Shown in pieces: positions 44,070-52,500 of a DNA stretch of 64,000 bases. Source of the DNA: Flavobacteriaceae bacterium PS02334 (GTDB lineage: Bacteria > Bacteroidota > Bacteroidia > Flavobacteriales > Flavobacteriaceae); the NCBI GenBank assembly GCA_029959295.1, contig JASCOH010000001.1:248001-312000 (forward strand). The letters run 5' to 3'. Position 1 is the first letter of the stretch; every line of letters begins with the position of its first letter. The position numbers and the translations under genes are program-made. The notes below the pieces were generated by a model, which worked only from the letters and a program-made list of their open reading frames with translations, was not told where the DNA came from and made no database searches.

Positions 44070-45065
44070 ATGGAATGGGATAATCTTCACGAACTCCTGC
44101 GTTCGCTTTACGACGATATGATGCCGCTTGCAGGCGATATGGCAGCAGTGGCGAAGGGATTGGCTGGATTGGGTGCGTTGTTCTATGTGGCATTAAAGGT
44201 TTGGCAGGCTTTAAGCCGAGCAGAACCTATTGATGTGTTTCCGTTGTTGCGTCCGTTCGCTTTGGGACTTTGCATAATGTTCTTCCCAACCTTTGTGTTG
44301 GGAACCATTAATGCAGTATTAAGCCCGGTGGTTACAGGAACCCACGCCATACTCGAAGACCAGGTGCTTGATCTCAACAAACTGCAACAGCAGAAAGACC
44401 AATTGGAATACGAAGCAATGGTCAGAAATCCCGAAACCGCCTATATGGCATCAGACGAAGAGTTTGATAAAAAGCTGGATGAATTGGGTTGGTCGCCATC
44501 GGACGTTGGTACAATGGCGGGAATGTATATGGACAGGCAAGCCTACAAGATAGAGAAAGCAATAAAGGATTGGTTTCGCAATTTACTGGAAATACTCTTT
44601 CAGGCTGCGGCTTTGGTTATTGATACCATACGCACATTTTTCCTGATAGTCCTTTCCATACTCGGACCAATAGCTTTTGCTATTTCTGTTTGGGACGGAT
44701 TTCAGTCCACGCTCACACAGTGGATCACGAGGTATGTCAGCGTATATCTCTGGCTTCCTGTTTCGGATTTATTCAGTTCGATGCTGGCAAGAATACAATC
44801 CCTCATACTGGAAAGGGATATAGCAATGCTTGCCGATCCGACCTACATACCTGACACCAGCAATACGGTGTATATCATTTTTATGATTATCGGCATTATC
44901 GGATACTTCACAATTCCGACAGTAACAGGTTGGGTAATCCAAGCCGGAGGCGCAGGAAACTTTACCCGCAACGTGAACCAAGCTGCAATGAAAACAGGGA
45001 ACATCGCCGGAGCCGGAGCAGGTTCCACAGTTGGAAACATTGGCGGTAAACTGATGAATAAATAA
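44070..45065 (+). CDS. traJ: TraJ conjugation membrane protein
   Basis: A 331-residue polytopic membrane protein resembling VirB6/TrbL. Several long helices are visible (AKGLAGLGALFYVALKV, PFALGLCIMFFPTFVLGTINAVL, FFLIVLSILGPIAFAISVWDGF, VYIIFMIIGIIGYFTIPTV). The C-terminal end is Gly/Ala-rich (GNIAGAGAGSTVGNIGGK), as usual for TraJ. It forms part of the inner-membrane channel. It sits between traI and traK with spacings of 2 and 20 bp. Confidence 0.9.
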   Translation: MEWDNLHELLRSLYDDMMPLAGDMAAVAKGLAGLGALFYVALKVWQALSRAEPIDVFPLLRPFALGLCIMFFPTFVLGTINAVLSPVVTGTHAILEDQVLDLNKLQQQKDQLEYEAMVRNPETAYMASDEEFDKKLDELGWSPSDVGTMAGMYMDRQAYKIEKAIKDWFRNLLEILFQAAALVIDTIRTFFLIVLSILGPIAFAISVWDGFQSTLTQWITRYVSVYLWLPVSDLFSSMLARIQSLILERDIAMLADPTYIPDTSNTVYIIFMIIGIIGYFTIPTVTGWVIQAGGAGNFTRNVNQAAMKTGNIAGAGAGSTVGNIGGKLMNK

Positions 45066-45085
45066 ACAATTAATCATTCTAAAAA

Positions 45086-45709
45086 ATGGAATTTAAAACG
45101 CTAAGAAATATCGAAAACAGCTTTAGGCAGATAAGATTATATGCCATTGTGTTTGCGGTTCTCTGCATTGGCGTGGTAGGATATGCCGTATGGCAGTCCT
45201 ACCGCTTTGCAGAAGAACAACGCCAAAAAATCTATGTACTGGATAACGGCAAATCTTTGATGCTTGCCTTATCACAAGATGCGGGCATCAACCGACCTGT
45301 GGAAGCTAGGGAACACGTCAGACGTTTTCACGAGCTGTTCTTTACACTCGCTCCAGATAAAAATGCTATCGAAAGCAATATGAGCAGGGCATTTAACCTT
45401 GCGGATAAAAGTGCTTTTGACTATTACAAAGACTTATCTGAAAAGGGTTATTACAACAGAATTATTTCAGGGAATGTTCAGCAACGTATCGAGGTCGATA
45501 GCGTGGTCTGCAATTTCGACACCCATCCTTATGCGGTGCGTACCTATGCCAAGCAGTTCATTATCCGTTCTAGCAATGTAACCAGGCGCAACCTGATTAC
45601 TTCCTGCTATCTCGTAAACTCCGTCCGTTCCGACAACAATCCGCAGGGCTTCAACATTGAAAAGTTTGCGGTGGTTGAAAACAGGGATATAGAAGTTATC
45701 GAACGCTAA
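45086..45709 (+). CDS. traK: TraK conjugation protein
   Basis: A 207-residue protein with one N-terminal membrane anchor (LYAIVFAVLCIGVVGYAVWQSY) and a periplasmic domain, the VirB8-like layout. The segment DAGINRPVEAREHVRRFHELFFTLAPD and the late VRTYAKQFIIRSSNVTRRNLITSCYLV are characteristic of TraK of Bacteroidetes ICEs. It probably bridges the inner-membrane complex and outer core. The neighbours traJ and traL agree. Confidence 0.9.
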   Translation: MEFKTLRNIENSFRQIRLYAIVFAVLCIGVVGYAVWQSYRFAEEQRQKIYVLDNGKSLMLALSQDAGINRPVEAREHVRRFHELFFTLAPDKNAIESNMSRAFNLADKSAFDYYKDLSEKGYYNRIISGNVQQRIEVDSVVCNFDTHPYAVRTYAKQFIIRSSNVTRRNLITSCYLVNSVRSDNNPQGFNIEKFAVVENRDIEVIER

Positions 45710-45720
45710 AAAACAATCTT

Positions 45721-46149
45721 ATGGAAACATTATCAGATTTAAACACGTTTGCAAAAATCCTTACCGACAAAGGATATAACGGCTATTTCCATACGCAAGG
45801 TGCGTATGCCGGAAAGTTGAAAGAAAGTATCAGCGATTACCTCGAAAGCTGCCAAAAAGGTAAAGATAGTTTGTCCAAGCAGGATTTATTGCTGACAGGC
45901 TACCTGCAATGGTCGGGCGATGACAAGCCCCGTGTAGAATGCAGTATGTGGGTAAAATACCTGAACGGGAAATTCTCTCTCAATAAAATGGAGGTGGCAA
46001 GGAAAGACCAATTCGGACAACTGCTGAAAAAATCGGAACTGACAAACCTGTCTGTAATATCTGCACCCAAAGCGGCTGAGGTAGTCGCTTTGGTCAATGA
46101 TGAACAAAAACAAAAGGCAGGTAAAAGCCCTAAGCGTTTCAAGCTCTAA
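45721..46149 (+). CDS. Hypothetical protein between traK and traL
   Basis: A 142-residue soluble protein without signal peptide or membrane helix. I do not recognise a named family. It starts METLSDLNTFAKILTDKGYNGYFHTQGAYAG and contains LTGYLQWSGDDKPRVECSMWVKYLNGKFSLNKMEV, an alpha/beta pattern. The tail is basic (KAGKSPKRFKL). It starts 11 bp after traK and ends 13 bp before the traL ATG, so it belongs to the tra operon and may be an accessory of this ICE lineage. Confidence 0.65.
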   Translation: METLSDLNTFAKILTDKGYNGYFHTQGAYAGKLKESISDYLESCQKGKDSLSKQDLLLTGYLQWSGDDKPRVECSMWVKYLNGKFSLNKMEVARKDQFGQLLKKSELTNLSVISAPKAAEVVALVNDEQKQKAGKSPKRFKL

Positions 46150-46162
46150 AACAGAAAAAGGT

Positions 46163-46450
46163 ATGAAAAAATTAAGAGCAAATATGGACAGATATTTTGA
46201 CAAGCTGGACGAACGCTGGCGGGAGTTACCCCTACGAAAACAGCATCAATATACGCTGTACTTCTTTGTAGGTTACCTGCTGCTTACCATGGCAGTGATT
46301 GGCAAAGTAATGTACGATACCTCAAAATCCGGTAACGATATAATTATTGAGCATATCGAAAACCCTGTCCTCAAAAAAAGTGAAAGCCCTGCAAGATTAC
46401 AGGACACATTATCAACAATTCTAAAAAATAAGATTTATGAAAGAAAATGA
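46163..46450 (+). CDS. traL: TraL (DUF3989) small conjugation protein
   Basis: About 95 residues from the ATG at 46163, preceded by a purine-rich AGAAAAAGG ribosome site. The open frame to 46097 overlaps the upstream gene and is not used. One membrane helix (YTLYFFVGYLLLTMAVIGKVMY) follows a basic N-terminal segment with DERWRELPLRKQH, the DUF3989/TraL signature. The end overlaps the traM start by 14 bp, implying coupling. Confidence 0.82.
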   Translation: MKKLRANMDRYFDKLDERWRELPLRKQHQYTLYFFVGYLLLTMAVIGKVMYDTSKSGNDIIIEHIENPVLKKSESPARLQDTLSTILKNKIYERK

Positions 46451-47783
46451 GAACAAAAAATCGGTTGTTCGGGTAACGGAGGGGAACCCGACAGCAACCA
46501 CTGATGTGTTGCAAGACGGCACACAGAATAATAAGGAGAAGCTCAAAAAGCCCTTAATCTTCGGTTTAATGGCGATTGTCTTCGTGGGTTGTATGTACCT
46601 CATATTTAAACCGTCCGAAGATAAAAAAGCGATTGAAAACATTGGGCTGAACGATGCAGTACCAGAAGCTACCGGAGCCGGAATGCCTGCCGACAAAGGC
46701 AAGGCGTATGAGCAGGAAATGCTGGAAAGCAAAGAACAGGAAAAGCGGAATGCTTTAACTACGCTTTCTGACTATTGGAATACCGAAGACAGAGAAGAGC
46801 CGATTGATGAACAACTTCCTGAAGAAGATCAAAGCAACAGCTATGGAGGTGGCAGAAGCTCGGGAAGAAACGGCAATCCTGCATTGAGCAGTTACCGCAA
46901 TGCACAAAGCACATTAGGTTCATTTTATCAGGATAACAACTCGGAAACAATGGAACTTCGTAGGCAATTGGACGAAATGAAAGAAAAGCTGGCTGAAAAA
47001 GATGTGCCACCTGTTGCCACCGTAGATGACCAACTTAAACTAATGGAGAAATCCTATGAAATGGCAGCAAAGTATCTACCGAAAAATACGACTACTGAAA
47101 ATGCAACACCTGCTAATGGTGCTGTTCCGGGTGCTGTTAGTGCTGCGGGTACTAACCAAAAAGAGCATTTTGTATCGTTTACGCCTGCAAGAAAGAATAC
47201 CGTATCAGCCCTGTACCGTGAGCCTACGGACAGTGCTTTTTTAGCCGATTGGAGCCAAACAAAGAACCGTGGTTTTTATACCGCCGGTTCTGTGGAGCAG
47301 GTGATACAGCCTAAAAATAGTATAAAAGCCTGCATACACGATGCTCAAACAGTAGTTGGCGAAACGGGTGTGCGTTTACGATTGTTAGAGCCTGCCCAAA
47401 CGCCACAACGAGCCATTCCAAAAGGAACGATTGTAACGGCAAATGCCAAATTTCAGGGAGGTCGATTACAGCTAAAAATTACCTCCATAGAACTGGAGGG
47501 AAACATCATTCCGGTTGATATTACTATTTACGATTTGGACGGACAGCAAGGTTTGTACGTTCCGTATTCGCCCGAAATGAACGCTCTTACTGAAATGGCG
47601 GGCAATATGAGCCAGACTTCGGGAACAAGCATAATGCTCACGCAGAATGCCGGACAACAGGTTGCTGCTGATTTAAGCCGTGGCGTGGTGCAGGGTATTT
47701 CGGGCTATTTCGCTAAAAAAGTACGCACACCCAAAGTTGCCCTAAAAGCAGGGCATCAGGTCTTCCTTGTATCTAAAAAATAA
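46437..47783 (+). CDS. traM: TraM conjugation protein (VirB10-like)
   Basis: A 448-residue protein with one membrane helix (LIFGLMAIVFVGCMYLIF, residues 41-58), a long variable low-complexity region rich in Glu, Ser and Asn, and a beta-rich C-terminal domain (RLLEPAQTPQRAIPKGTIVTANAKF). The C-terminal domain has the VirB10/TrbI look and should form part of the outer core complex. The size and order traL-traM-traN are standard for Bacteroidetes ICEs. The central region is typical of variable length. Confidence 0.92.
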   Translation: MKENENKKSVVRVTEGNPTATTDVLQDGTQNNKEKLKKPLIFGLMAIVFVGCMYLIFKPSEDKKAIENIGLNDAVPEATGAGMPADKGKAYEQEMLESKEQEKRNALTTLSDYWNTEDREEPIDEQLPEEDQSNSYGGGRSSGRNGNPALSSYRNAQSTLGSFYQDNNSETMELRRQLDEMKEKLAEKDVPPVATVDDQLKLMEKSYEMAAKYLPKNTTTENATPANGAVPGAVSAAGTNQKEHFVSFTPARKNTVSALYREPTDSAFLADWSQTKNRGFYTAGSVEQVIQPKNSIKACIHDAQTVVGETGVRLRLLEPAQTPQRAIPKGTIVTANAKFQGGRLQLKITSIELEGNIIPVDITIYDLDGQQGLYVPYSPEMNALTEMAGNMSQTSGTSIMLTQNAGQQVAADLSRGVVQGISGYFAKKVRTPKVALKAGHQVFLVSKK

Positions 47784-47807
47784 TGTTGAACTCAAATAAA
47801 TAAAACA

Positions 47808-48701
47808 ATGAAAAATCATTTAAAAACCTTTTGGGCAATTGCCCTGATACTCGGCTTTGCCGTACAATCTTATGCACAGGATAGCATCAGAACTCCGCTT
47901 GCGTTGGGCAAGATAGAACCGTATAAAATGGAAGTGACCTACAATAAGACATCACACCTGATTTTCCCCACTGCTATACGCTATGTGGATTTGGGTAGCG
48001 AATACCTGATTGCAGGGAAAGCGGAAGATGCGGAAAACGTGTTGCGTGTAAAAGCAACGGTAAGGGATTTTGAACCTGAAACCAATTTTTCAGTCATTAC
48101 GAATGACGGACGTTTTTACAGTTTCAATGTGTATTACAGTTCCTATCCCGAAGCATTGAGCTATGACTTGCTCACAATGCAAAAGGCAGTGGATAAAGCC
48201 AACGGTAACGATGTGCTTTTTGAGGAATTGGGCAACAATTCGCCATCGCTGGCAGGCTTGTTATTGGAAACCATTTACAAAAAGGACAAACGCATTGTAA
48301 AGCATATCGGGGCTAAGAGTTTCGGTATTCAGTTTATCCTCAAAGGTATCTACATACACAACGGCAAATACTATTTCCACACGGAATTGAGAAACCGTAC
48401 CAATGTGCCGTTTCAGATTGATTTTGTGAATTTCAAAGTGGTGGATAAAAAGGTGGCAAAACGTACCGTAGTTCAGGAACGCCCGATAATACCGCTTAGA
48501 ACTTACAAACCTTTGGACGAGATTGGCGGAAAACTAACCGAACAAAACGTTTTTCTGTTAGACCAATTTACCATTGCCGATGATAAGATACTGCTGATTG
48601 AGATTTTTGAGAAAAACGGGGGCAGGCATCAAACACTTCAGATAGAAAACTGCGATTTAATCAAGGCTCGTTTGATTAACGATATGCACCTGAAATTTTA
48701 A
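47808..48701 (+). CDS. traN: TraN conjugation protein (DUF4138)
   Basis: A 297-residue exported protein. The signal peptide ends near VQSYAQD. The mature domain, beginning with PYKMEVTYNKTSHLIFPTAIRYVDLGSEYLIAGKAED, matches DUF4138/TraN, a VirB9-like periplasmic component that binds TraM and TraO at the outer membrane. The remaining part holds regular beta strands. It is spaced 24 bp after traM and 20 bp before traO. Confidence 0.92.
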   Translation: MKNHLKTFWAIALILGFAVQSYAQDSIRTPLALGKIEPYKMEVTYNKTSHLIFPTAIRYVDLGSEYLIAGKAEDAENVLRVKATVRDFEPETNFSVITNDGRFYSFNVYYSSYPEALSYDLLTMQKAVDKANGNDVLFEELGNNSPSLAGLLLETIYKKDKRIVKHIGAKSFGIQFILKGIYIHNGKYYFHTELRNRTNVPFQIDFVNFKVVDKKVAKRTVVQERPIIPLRTYKPLDEIGGKLTEQNVFLLDQFTIADDKILLIEIFEKNGGRHQTLQIENCDLIKARLINDMHLKF

Positions 48702-48721
48702 TAACCCTTTAAAGCAATTTT

Positions 48722-49282
48722 ATGAAAAAATATATCTATACCCTGATGCTCATCTTTATGGCCATCACGGTTACACAGGCACAAAGAATGCTTCCAAAAC
48801 AGAAAGGACTGGAAGTAAGTGCAGGTGTATTATCTGATGATAAAATCGGCAATGATTATTATATCAATATCGGTATGACCGTAAACAGCAAGAATGGTAA
48901 CTATCAGCTTTGGGCATTGGAATACACGCACCAATACCACGATTACAAAGACCTTCGCATACCACAGGAAACTTATACTGCCGAGGGCGGTTACAGTTTC
49001 TTCCTCTTGGGCGATGCCCGTAAAAACATTACGCTGAACTTCGGAATAACAGGCGTAGTCGGTTACGAAAGTATCAATCGTGGCGAAACGATGTTATATG
49101 ACGGGGCAAAGATTTTGAGCGAGGATAATTTCATCTACGGAGCAGGCGGTCGCCTCACATTTGAAACACACCTGTCCGACCGATTTGTGTTAGTCCTGCA
49201 AGGACGTACAAAGGTTTTGTGGGGTACGGATTTGCAACGGTTCCGACCATCCGCAGGTGTGGGATTAAGGTTTAATTTTTAA
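48722..49282 (+). CDS. traO: TraO conjugation protein
   Basis: A 186-residue exported protein. Its signal peptide is LMLIFMAITVTQAQ. The mature domain is strand-rich, with KGLEVSAGVLSDD, ALEYTHQYHDYKDLRIPQETYTAEGGYSFFL and a final GVGLRFNF, which ends in an aromatic residue as outer-membrane proteins do. This fits TraO, a probable outer-membrane part of the transfer channel. It lies between traN and traQ. Confidence 0.9.
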   Translation: MKKYIYTLMLIFMAITVTQAQRMLPKQKGLEVSAGVLSDDKIGNDYYINIGMTVNSKNGNYQLWALEYTHQYHDYKDLRIPQETYTAEGGYSFFLLGDARKNITLNFGITGVVGYESINRGETMLYDGAKILSEDNFIYGAGGRLTFETHLSDRFVLVLQGRTKVLWGTDLQRFRPSAGVGLRFNF

Positions 49283-49294
49283 AACGTAAAAACA

Positions 49295-49744
49295 ATGATA
49301 GCAATCTTCAATAAATTCAGAATAGGATTACTGCCGATATATGTAATGCTGGCAATCCTCACAGCTTCGGTTTCTTTGGTATCTTGTAGCAAAGATGATG
49401 AACTCGAAATACAGAACAATTTTCCTTTTGAGGTAAACGTGATGCCAGTTCCAAAAGATGTAGCCAATGGGCAGACGGTAGAAATACGCATTACTATACA
49501 GCGTACAGGCAATTACAGCAACACGCAGTATTTTCTCCGTTACTTTCAGTTTGACGGACAAGGAACATTAAGGTATTACGATGAACCACCGTATTTACCA
49601 AACGATTTGTACCCGTTACCGACAGAGCAGTTTCGATTGTACTATACGTCAACGTCTGCCGTGTCACAATCTTTTGAGGTTTGGATTTCGGACAGCTTCG
49701 GGAATGAAAAGCAGATAAGTTTTCAGTTTAACAGTAGCGATTAA
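49295..49744 (+). CDS. traQ: TraQ-like lipoprotein (DUF3872)
   Basis: A 149-residue lipoprotein. A hydrophobic N-terminus ends in the lipobox SLVSC. The mature domain contains NNFPFEVNVMPVPKDVANGQTVEIRITI and QYFLRYFQFDGQGTLRYYDE, the DUF3872/TraQ pattern, with an immunoglobulin-like beta fold expected. It is the last tra gene. No TraP primase gene lies between traO and traQ, unlike in CTnDOT. A Rho-independent terminator follows at once. A diverged copy of its last 21 codons occurs at 51973-52035. Confidence 0.88.
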   Translation: MIAIFNKFRIGLLPIYVMLAILTASVSLVSCSKDDELEIQNNFPFEVNVMPVPKDVANGQTVEIRITIQRTGNYSNTQYFLRYFQFDGQGTLRYYDEPPYLPNDLYPLPTEQFRLYYTSTSAVSQSFEVWISDSFGNEKQISFQFNSSD

Positions 49745-49764
49745 TAGTAGTATTTCATTTCATA

Positions 49765-49795
49765 AAAACGGCTTATCTGATTGGTAAGCCGTTTT
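49765..49795 (+). terminator. Terminator of the traE-traQ operon
   Basis: AAAACGGCTTA (49765-49775) and TAAGCCGTTTT (49785-49795) form an 11-bp perfect stem with a 9-base loop, followed by CTATTT. It lies 21 bp after the traQ stop. Confidence 0.85.
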
Positions 49796-49882
49796 CTATT
49801 TACAGCGTATTTGCTTAGGTGCATTTTAATGGTTCATCAATATTTCTTAAATTTATACTTGTGAAATTAAAAATGTGAGGAT

Positions 49883-50164
49883 ATGGTTGCATCATTGGTT
49901 ATAGGGATAATATTTTTGGTTGCAGGCTTGGGACTTCGTTATTGGATTAACCGCAGAAAGTTTTACAGACGCAGCCCTATGGGAGCAGAGGGCTTTTCTT
50001 CTTATGAAAGTTCGGTTTTCATTAAATTGATTGAAAAGGTTGGCAAATGGATAGCTTACGCCCTGATTATATTCGGGCTATTGTCATTGTGGGTCTATTC
50101 CCGTGAGAAAAAAGAAAAACAACAACAGGAAGTAAAAATGGAACAGCCTGCTCAACGTAGATAG
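49883..50164 (+). CDS. Small two-TM hypothetical membrane protein
   Basis: A 93-residue protein with two hydrophobic segments (VASLVIGIIFLVAGLGLRYWI and IAYALIIFGLLSLWVY) flanked by basic residues. The C-terminal tail is charged (SREKKEKQQQEVKMEQPAQRR). No named family is recognised. It is plus-strand, downstream of the tra terminator and followed by its own terminator, so it is probably a single-gene unit. Its place beside the tra operon suggests an ICE accessory, such as an entry-exclusion or small immunity-type protein, but that is a guess. Confidence 0.6.
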   Translation: MVASLVIGIIFLVAGLGLRYWINRRKFYRRSPMGAEGFSSYESSVFIKLIEKVGKWIAYALIIFGLLSLWVYSREKKEKQQQEVKMEQPAQRR

Positions 50165-50189
50165 TTATTATAGCATACAGACCTAAAGC

Positions 50190-50220
50190 AAATCAGATAG
50201 CCCAAAAGGCTATCTGATTT
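50190..50220 (+). terminator. Terminator between the small membrane protein gene and the reductase gene
   Basis: AAATCAGATAGCC (50190-50202) pairs with GGCTATCTGATTT (50208-50220) over 13 bp around a CAAAA loop, followed by a T-run. It can stop transcripts from both sides, since the reductase gene converges on it. Confidence 0.85.
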
Positions 50221-50264
50221 TTTCTTATACGGCTAATTCAAACACTTGTTGGCGGTTTGTTTGT

Positions 50265-50798
50265 TTAATCTTTCCGTTTGTAATGTAGTTGTGCCAGTCC
50301 AGTTTCAAATGTTTTTACTGTTATAAATTCAAGTATTTGCTCGGGTCTTCCGTCTTTAAAAAGCCTTGTTCCGTTACCTAAAAAAACCGGGATAACCGAA
50401 ATTATAAACTCGTCTAATAAGTTATTCTTCAATAGTTCATTTATTACTTCAGCACCACCATCACAATAGATATTCTTACCGTTTTCAGACTTTAATTGTT
50501 TGATTAATTCGGTTATGTTTCCTGTATAGAAAGTCGTTCTGCCTACTTGCGGTCTTTCAGTTCTTGTTATGACATAAATATCTCGTTGCCCATTGTCGTA
50601 ATGAGATGCACCGCTTTCATTAAGTACATAGTCATAGGTTTTTCTACCAATAATTATGGTGTCAATTTTGGACGTAAATTCTGCATAGCCGTAATCTTCT
50701 CCTGCTTTTTCTACAAGTTTCAAGAAACTTAGGTCATCATTTGGTTTTGCAATGTACCCGTCTAAACTCATTGCAATGAAAAGTGATATTTTTCGCAT
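50265..50798 (-). CDS. Dihydrofolate reductase-family protein (RibD C-terminal-like)
   Basis: A 177-residue NADPH-dependent reductase fold. The N-terminus MRKISLFIAMSLDGYIAKPNDDL is the family signature. Other landmarks are DTIIIGRKTYDYVL (cofactor loop), GKNIYCDGGAEVINELL (nucleotide site) and FLGNGTRLFKDGRPEQ. Proteins of this YyaP/YwjB type are related to DHFR and RibD, but their substrates are mostly unknown. Some confer weak trimethoprim tolerance; nothing here shows that. It may be co-regulated with the AraC-type regulator gene just upstream on the same strand. A TAAATTTG promoter element lies at 50823-50830 on the minus strand. Confidence 0.87.
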   Translation of the reverse strand: MRKISLFIAMSLDGYIAKPNDDLSFLKLVEKAGEDYGYAEFTSKIDTIIIGRKTYDYVLNESGASHYDNGQRDIYVITRTERPQVGRTTFYTGNITELIKQLKSENGKNIYCDGGAEVINELLKNNLLDEFIISVIPVFLGNGTRLFKDGRPEQILEFITVKTFETGLAQLHYKRKD

Positions 50799-50822
50799 CT
50801 GTTTTAAATTTTTAATGTTCTA

Positions 50823-50830
50823 CAAATTTA
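50823..50830 (-). promoter_or_regulatory. Possible promoter -7 element of the reductase gene
   Basis: TAAATTTG on the minus strand matches the Bacteroidetes -7 consensus TAnnTTTG 25 bp upstream of the reductase ATG. No matching TTTG -33 element at the right distance was seen, so confidence is moderate. Confidence 0.4.
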
Positions 50831-50871
50831 CTTTTAGACAAGTCATTACACTTTGTAAAAATGCGACAAAA

Positions 50872-51606
50872 TTAAAGTAGTGAAGGCGAAAGTCCAGTGT
50901 TTCGCTTGATTTCACTGCTAAGATGCGAGTGGTCATAATAGCCACATTCAAATGCAATATCTAATAAACTTCGGTTTTGATTTGAATTTTTGATTATACT
51001 CAAAGCATTCTGAAAGCGAATAATATTTGAATATTCTTTTGGTGATAATCCAATGTACTTTTTAAAATTTCGTTCCAGTTGTCTTACAGTGGTGAAGTTT
51101 CTTTTTGATAGTTCAAAAATGCTAATTTGTCCGTTTGTTGAATGTATATCATTGACAACTGATTGTAACTGATTGTTTTTGCTTTTTATTCTTTCTGAAA
51201 AGAAACAGTCAAAATAATTGAACGGGTTGACTAATGTTTTATCAACATTAAAGGAATTGGATTTTTCAAATTCAATAGTGTCGTTGGTAAGCTCATTTTG
51301 CGAAGCATAACTATAGAAATTTGCAAAAGTTGCAGGTTTTAGGCACACACCTAACAAATGTGTATCGTTGTCAATAAAACTGTCTTTGAATGAATTCATT
51401 GCACCAACTACATAAGTTTTTCCAAACTCCATAGAAACCGATCCGTTGTCTGTCAGACAGGTATTTCCCAAATTCGTTAATACACCAGCGCAACCGTCTG
51501 GAAAAACCCGTTCCCATTGACTTTCAAGATCATTTCCTTTGAGTTCCCAGTAGAAATGAATAAAGGGCTCTAATTCTTTGCAAGGTCTTATTTTCTTGTA
51601 ATTCAT
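50872..51606 (-). CDS. AraC-family transcriptional regulator
   Basis: A 244-residue regulator. The N-terminal sensor part starts MNYKKIRPCKELEPFIHFYWELKG, typical of the DUF6597 ligand-binding domain. The C-terminal 100 residues form the AraC/XylS double helix-turn-helix. The first HTH is in FELSKRNFTTVRQLERNFKKYIGLSPKEYSNIIRFQNAL, and the second in SLLDIAFECGYYDHSHLSSEIKRNTGLSPS. The ligand is unknown. The gene reads into the reductase gene 73 bp away and may control it. It forms the first cargo block after the tra operon, and its upstream side abuts the duplicated 17-bp junction sequence at 51682. Confidence 0.88.
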   Translation of the reverse strand: MNYKKIRPCKELEPFIHFYWELKGNDLESQWERVFPDGCAGVLTNLGNTCLTDNGSVSMEFGKTYVVGAMNSFKDSFIDNDTHLLGVCLKPATFANFYSYASQNELTNDTIEFEKSNSFNVDKTLVNPFNYFDCFFSERIKSKNNQLQSVVNDIHSTNGQISIFELSKRNFTTVRQLERNFKKYIGLSPKEYSNIIRFQNALSIIKNSNQNRSLLDIAFECGYYDHSHLSSEIKRNTGLSPSLL

Positions 51607-51681
51607 CTTTCTCTGTGGTATCGTTCGCTACAACGCCAACTAATTTGTATTATATTTAATCTTCAGTAGGAATATTTTTTC

Positions 51682-51698
51682 CAAATTTACAAAATAAA
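51682..51698. repeat. Junction repeat copy 1 (17 bp)
   Basis: CAAATTTACAAAATAAA occurs here and identically at 54338-54354. Each copy lies just upstream of the last cargo gene of a minus-strand block and at the start of homologous ICE backbone sequence. On the minus strand it contains TAAATTTG, a candidate -7 promoter element for the AraC gene. Confidence 0.6.
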
Positions 51699-51828
51699 TT
51701 TCTTCAGGATTATTGCTAAAAACGACTAACACTTCCCTTCAAAGCCAATCAATACCACATTTCCTGATACTTTATAAAGCTTTCATAAATTCCACTTCCA
51801 CAAGAAATTGAGCAGAATAAAGAAGTTA

Positions 51829-51966
51829 TCCGCCATACAAAAATCACATTGGACGGAATAAAAAATGAGTTGAAACAACTTTTAGAACTAATTGAAATGC
51901 TACTCGGAAATATACTCCGATTTTCAAAGTGTAGAAGTGGCTGGATAACAAGAAAGTGTGTCTAAT
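51829..51966 (+). pseudogene. Remnant of an excisionase-like HTH gene
   Basis: The stretch aligns with the first 45 or so codons of the intact HTH gene at 54475. Shared blocks include GAAGTTATC, CACATTGGACGGAAT, AAAATGAGTTGAA, CCGATTTTCAAAG, AGTGGCTGGATAA and GGAAGTGTGT-like sequence. Small deletions and stop codons break the frame. Similarity extends upstream through TTCCACTTCCAC and the 17-bp repeat at 51682. It ends abruptly and is joined to a traQ fragment. Confidence 0.75.
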
Positions 51967-51972
51967 TGATAT

Positions 51973-52035
51973 TGGATTTCGGATAGCTTCGGTAATGAAA
52001 AGCAAGTGAGTTTCCAGTTCAACAGTAGTGATTAA
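51973..52035 (+). pseudogene. Remnant of the 3' end of a divergent traQ
   Basis: The 63 bp encode WISDSFGNEKQVSFQFNSSD and stop, matching the last 20 residues of the intact TraQ with a single Ile-to-Val change. DNA differences are nearly all at third positions. The fragment therefore comes from a related ICE's traQ rather than from a recent copy of the one here. Confidence 0.8.
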
Positions 52036-52054
52036 ATATCAGTTATAAAAAAAT

Positions 52055-52080
52055 AAAACCGACAGTGACAGGTCGGTTTT
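52055..52080 (+). terminator. Terminator following the traQ remnant
   Basis: AAAACCGAC (52055-52063) and GTCGGTTTT (52072-52080) form a 9-bp stem with an 8-base loop and a run of eight T. It probably belonged to the vanished tra operon of the donor element, and it also faces the 3' end of the DUF1801 gene. Confidence 0.8.
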
Positions 52081-52123
52081 TTTTACTTTTCAGAGTTTGA
52101 ATAAAGTGTGGCATTTCTGTTGG

Positions 52124-52495
52124 TCAATCTTTTAATTTTATTATGCCTGTTCTATATAAGTCCAACGCTTTTTGTAAAATGCCCTCAATTGTTCTTATGG
52201 GTAAGTCTTTATTAGGATTAACTCTAAAAATTTTCATTCGGGAACGATCACCTTGTTCCAATTCGGGATGATTAAGATATTTTCCTTCAACTATCAAAAT
52301 ATAGGGTTCTTCAGTCTTTTTATCCGTCCACAAATAGCAAAACATTTTTTTCTTGTAACAGAAACAGGGCATTCCCCATTTCCTGGTTTCAGCAATAGCT
52401 GTATCCTGATTAAGAATAATGTCTCTTAACGCAAGTAAGCAACTCTTGTTGGGTTCTTCTTTATCCAAATAAAAACTGTGAAGCTGTTCAACCAT
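52124..52495 (-). CDS. DUF1801-domain protein
   Basis: A 123-residue small soluble protein of the DUF1801 (YdhG-like) type. Typical features are the early LRDIILNQDTAIAETRKWGMPCFCYKKKMFCYLW, with the conserved Trp-Gly-x-Pro, and the late YILIVEGKYLNHPELEQGDR. Fold resembles a small frataxin-like alpha/beta domain; the function is not known. It lies 5 bp from the GyrI-like gene, the usual kind of partner in Bacteroidetes cargo blocks with YafY-type regulators. Confidence 0.8.
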   Translation of the reverse strand: MVEQLHSFYLDKEEPNKSCLLALRDIILNQDTAIAETRKWGMPCFCYKKKMFCYLWTDKKTEEPYILIVEGKYLNHPELEQGDRSRMKIFRVNPNKDLPIRTIEGILQKALDLYRTGIIKLKD

Positions 52496-52500
52496 TTTTT

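Noticed and set aside
49279-49744. TraP primase gene expected before traQ
   Set aside because: traO is followed directly by traQ; no primase-like frame exists here.
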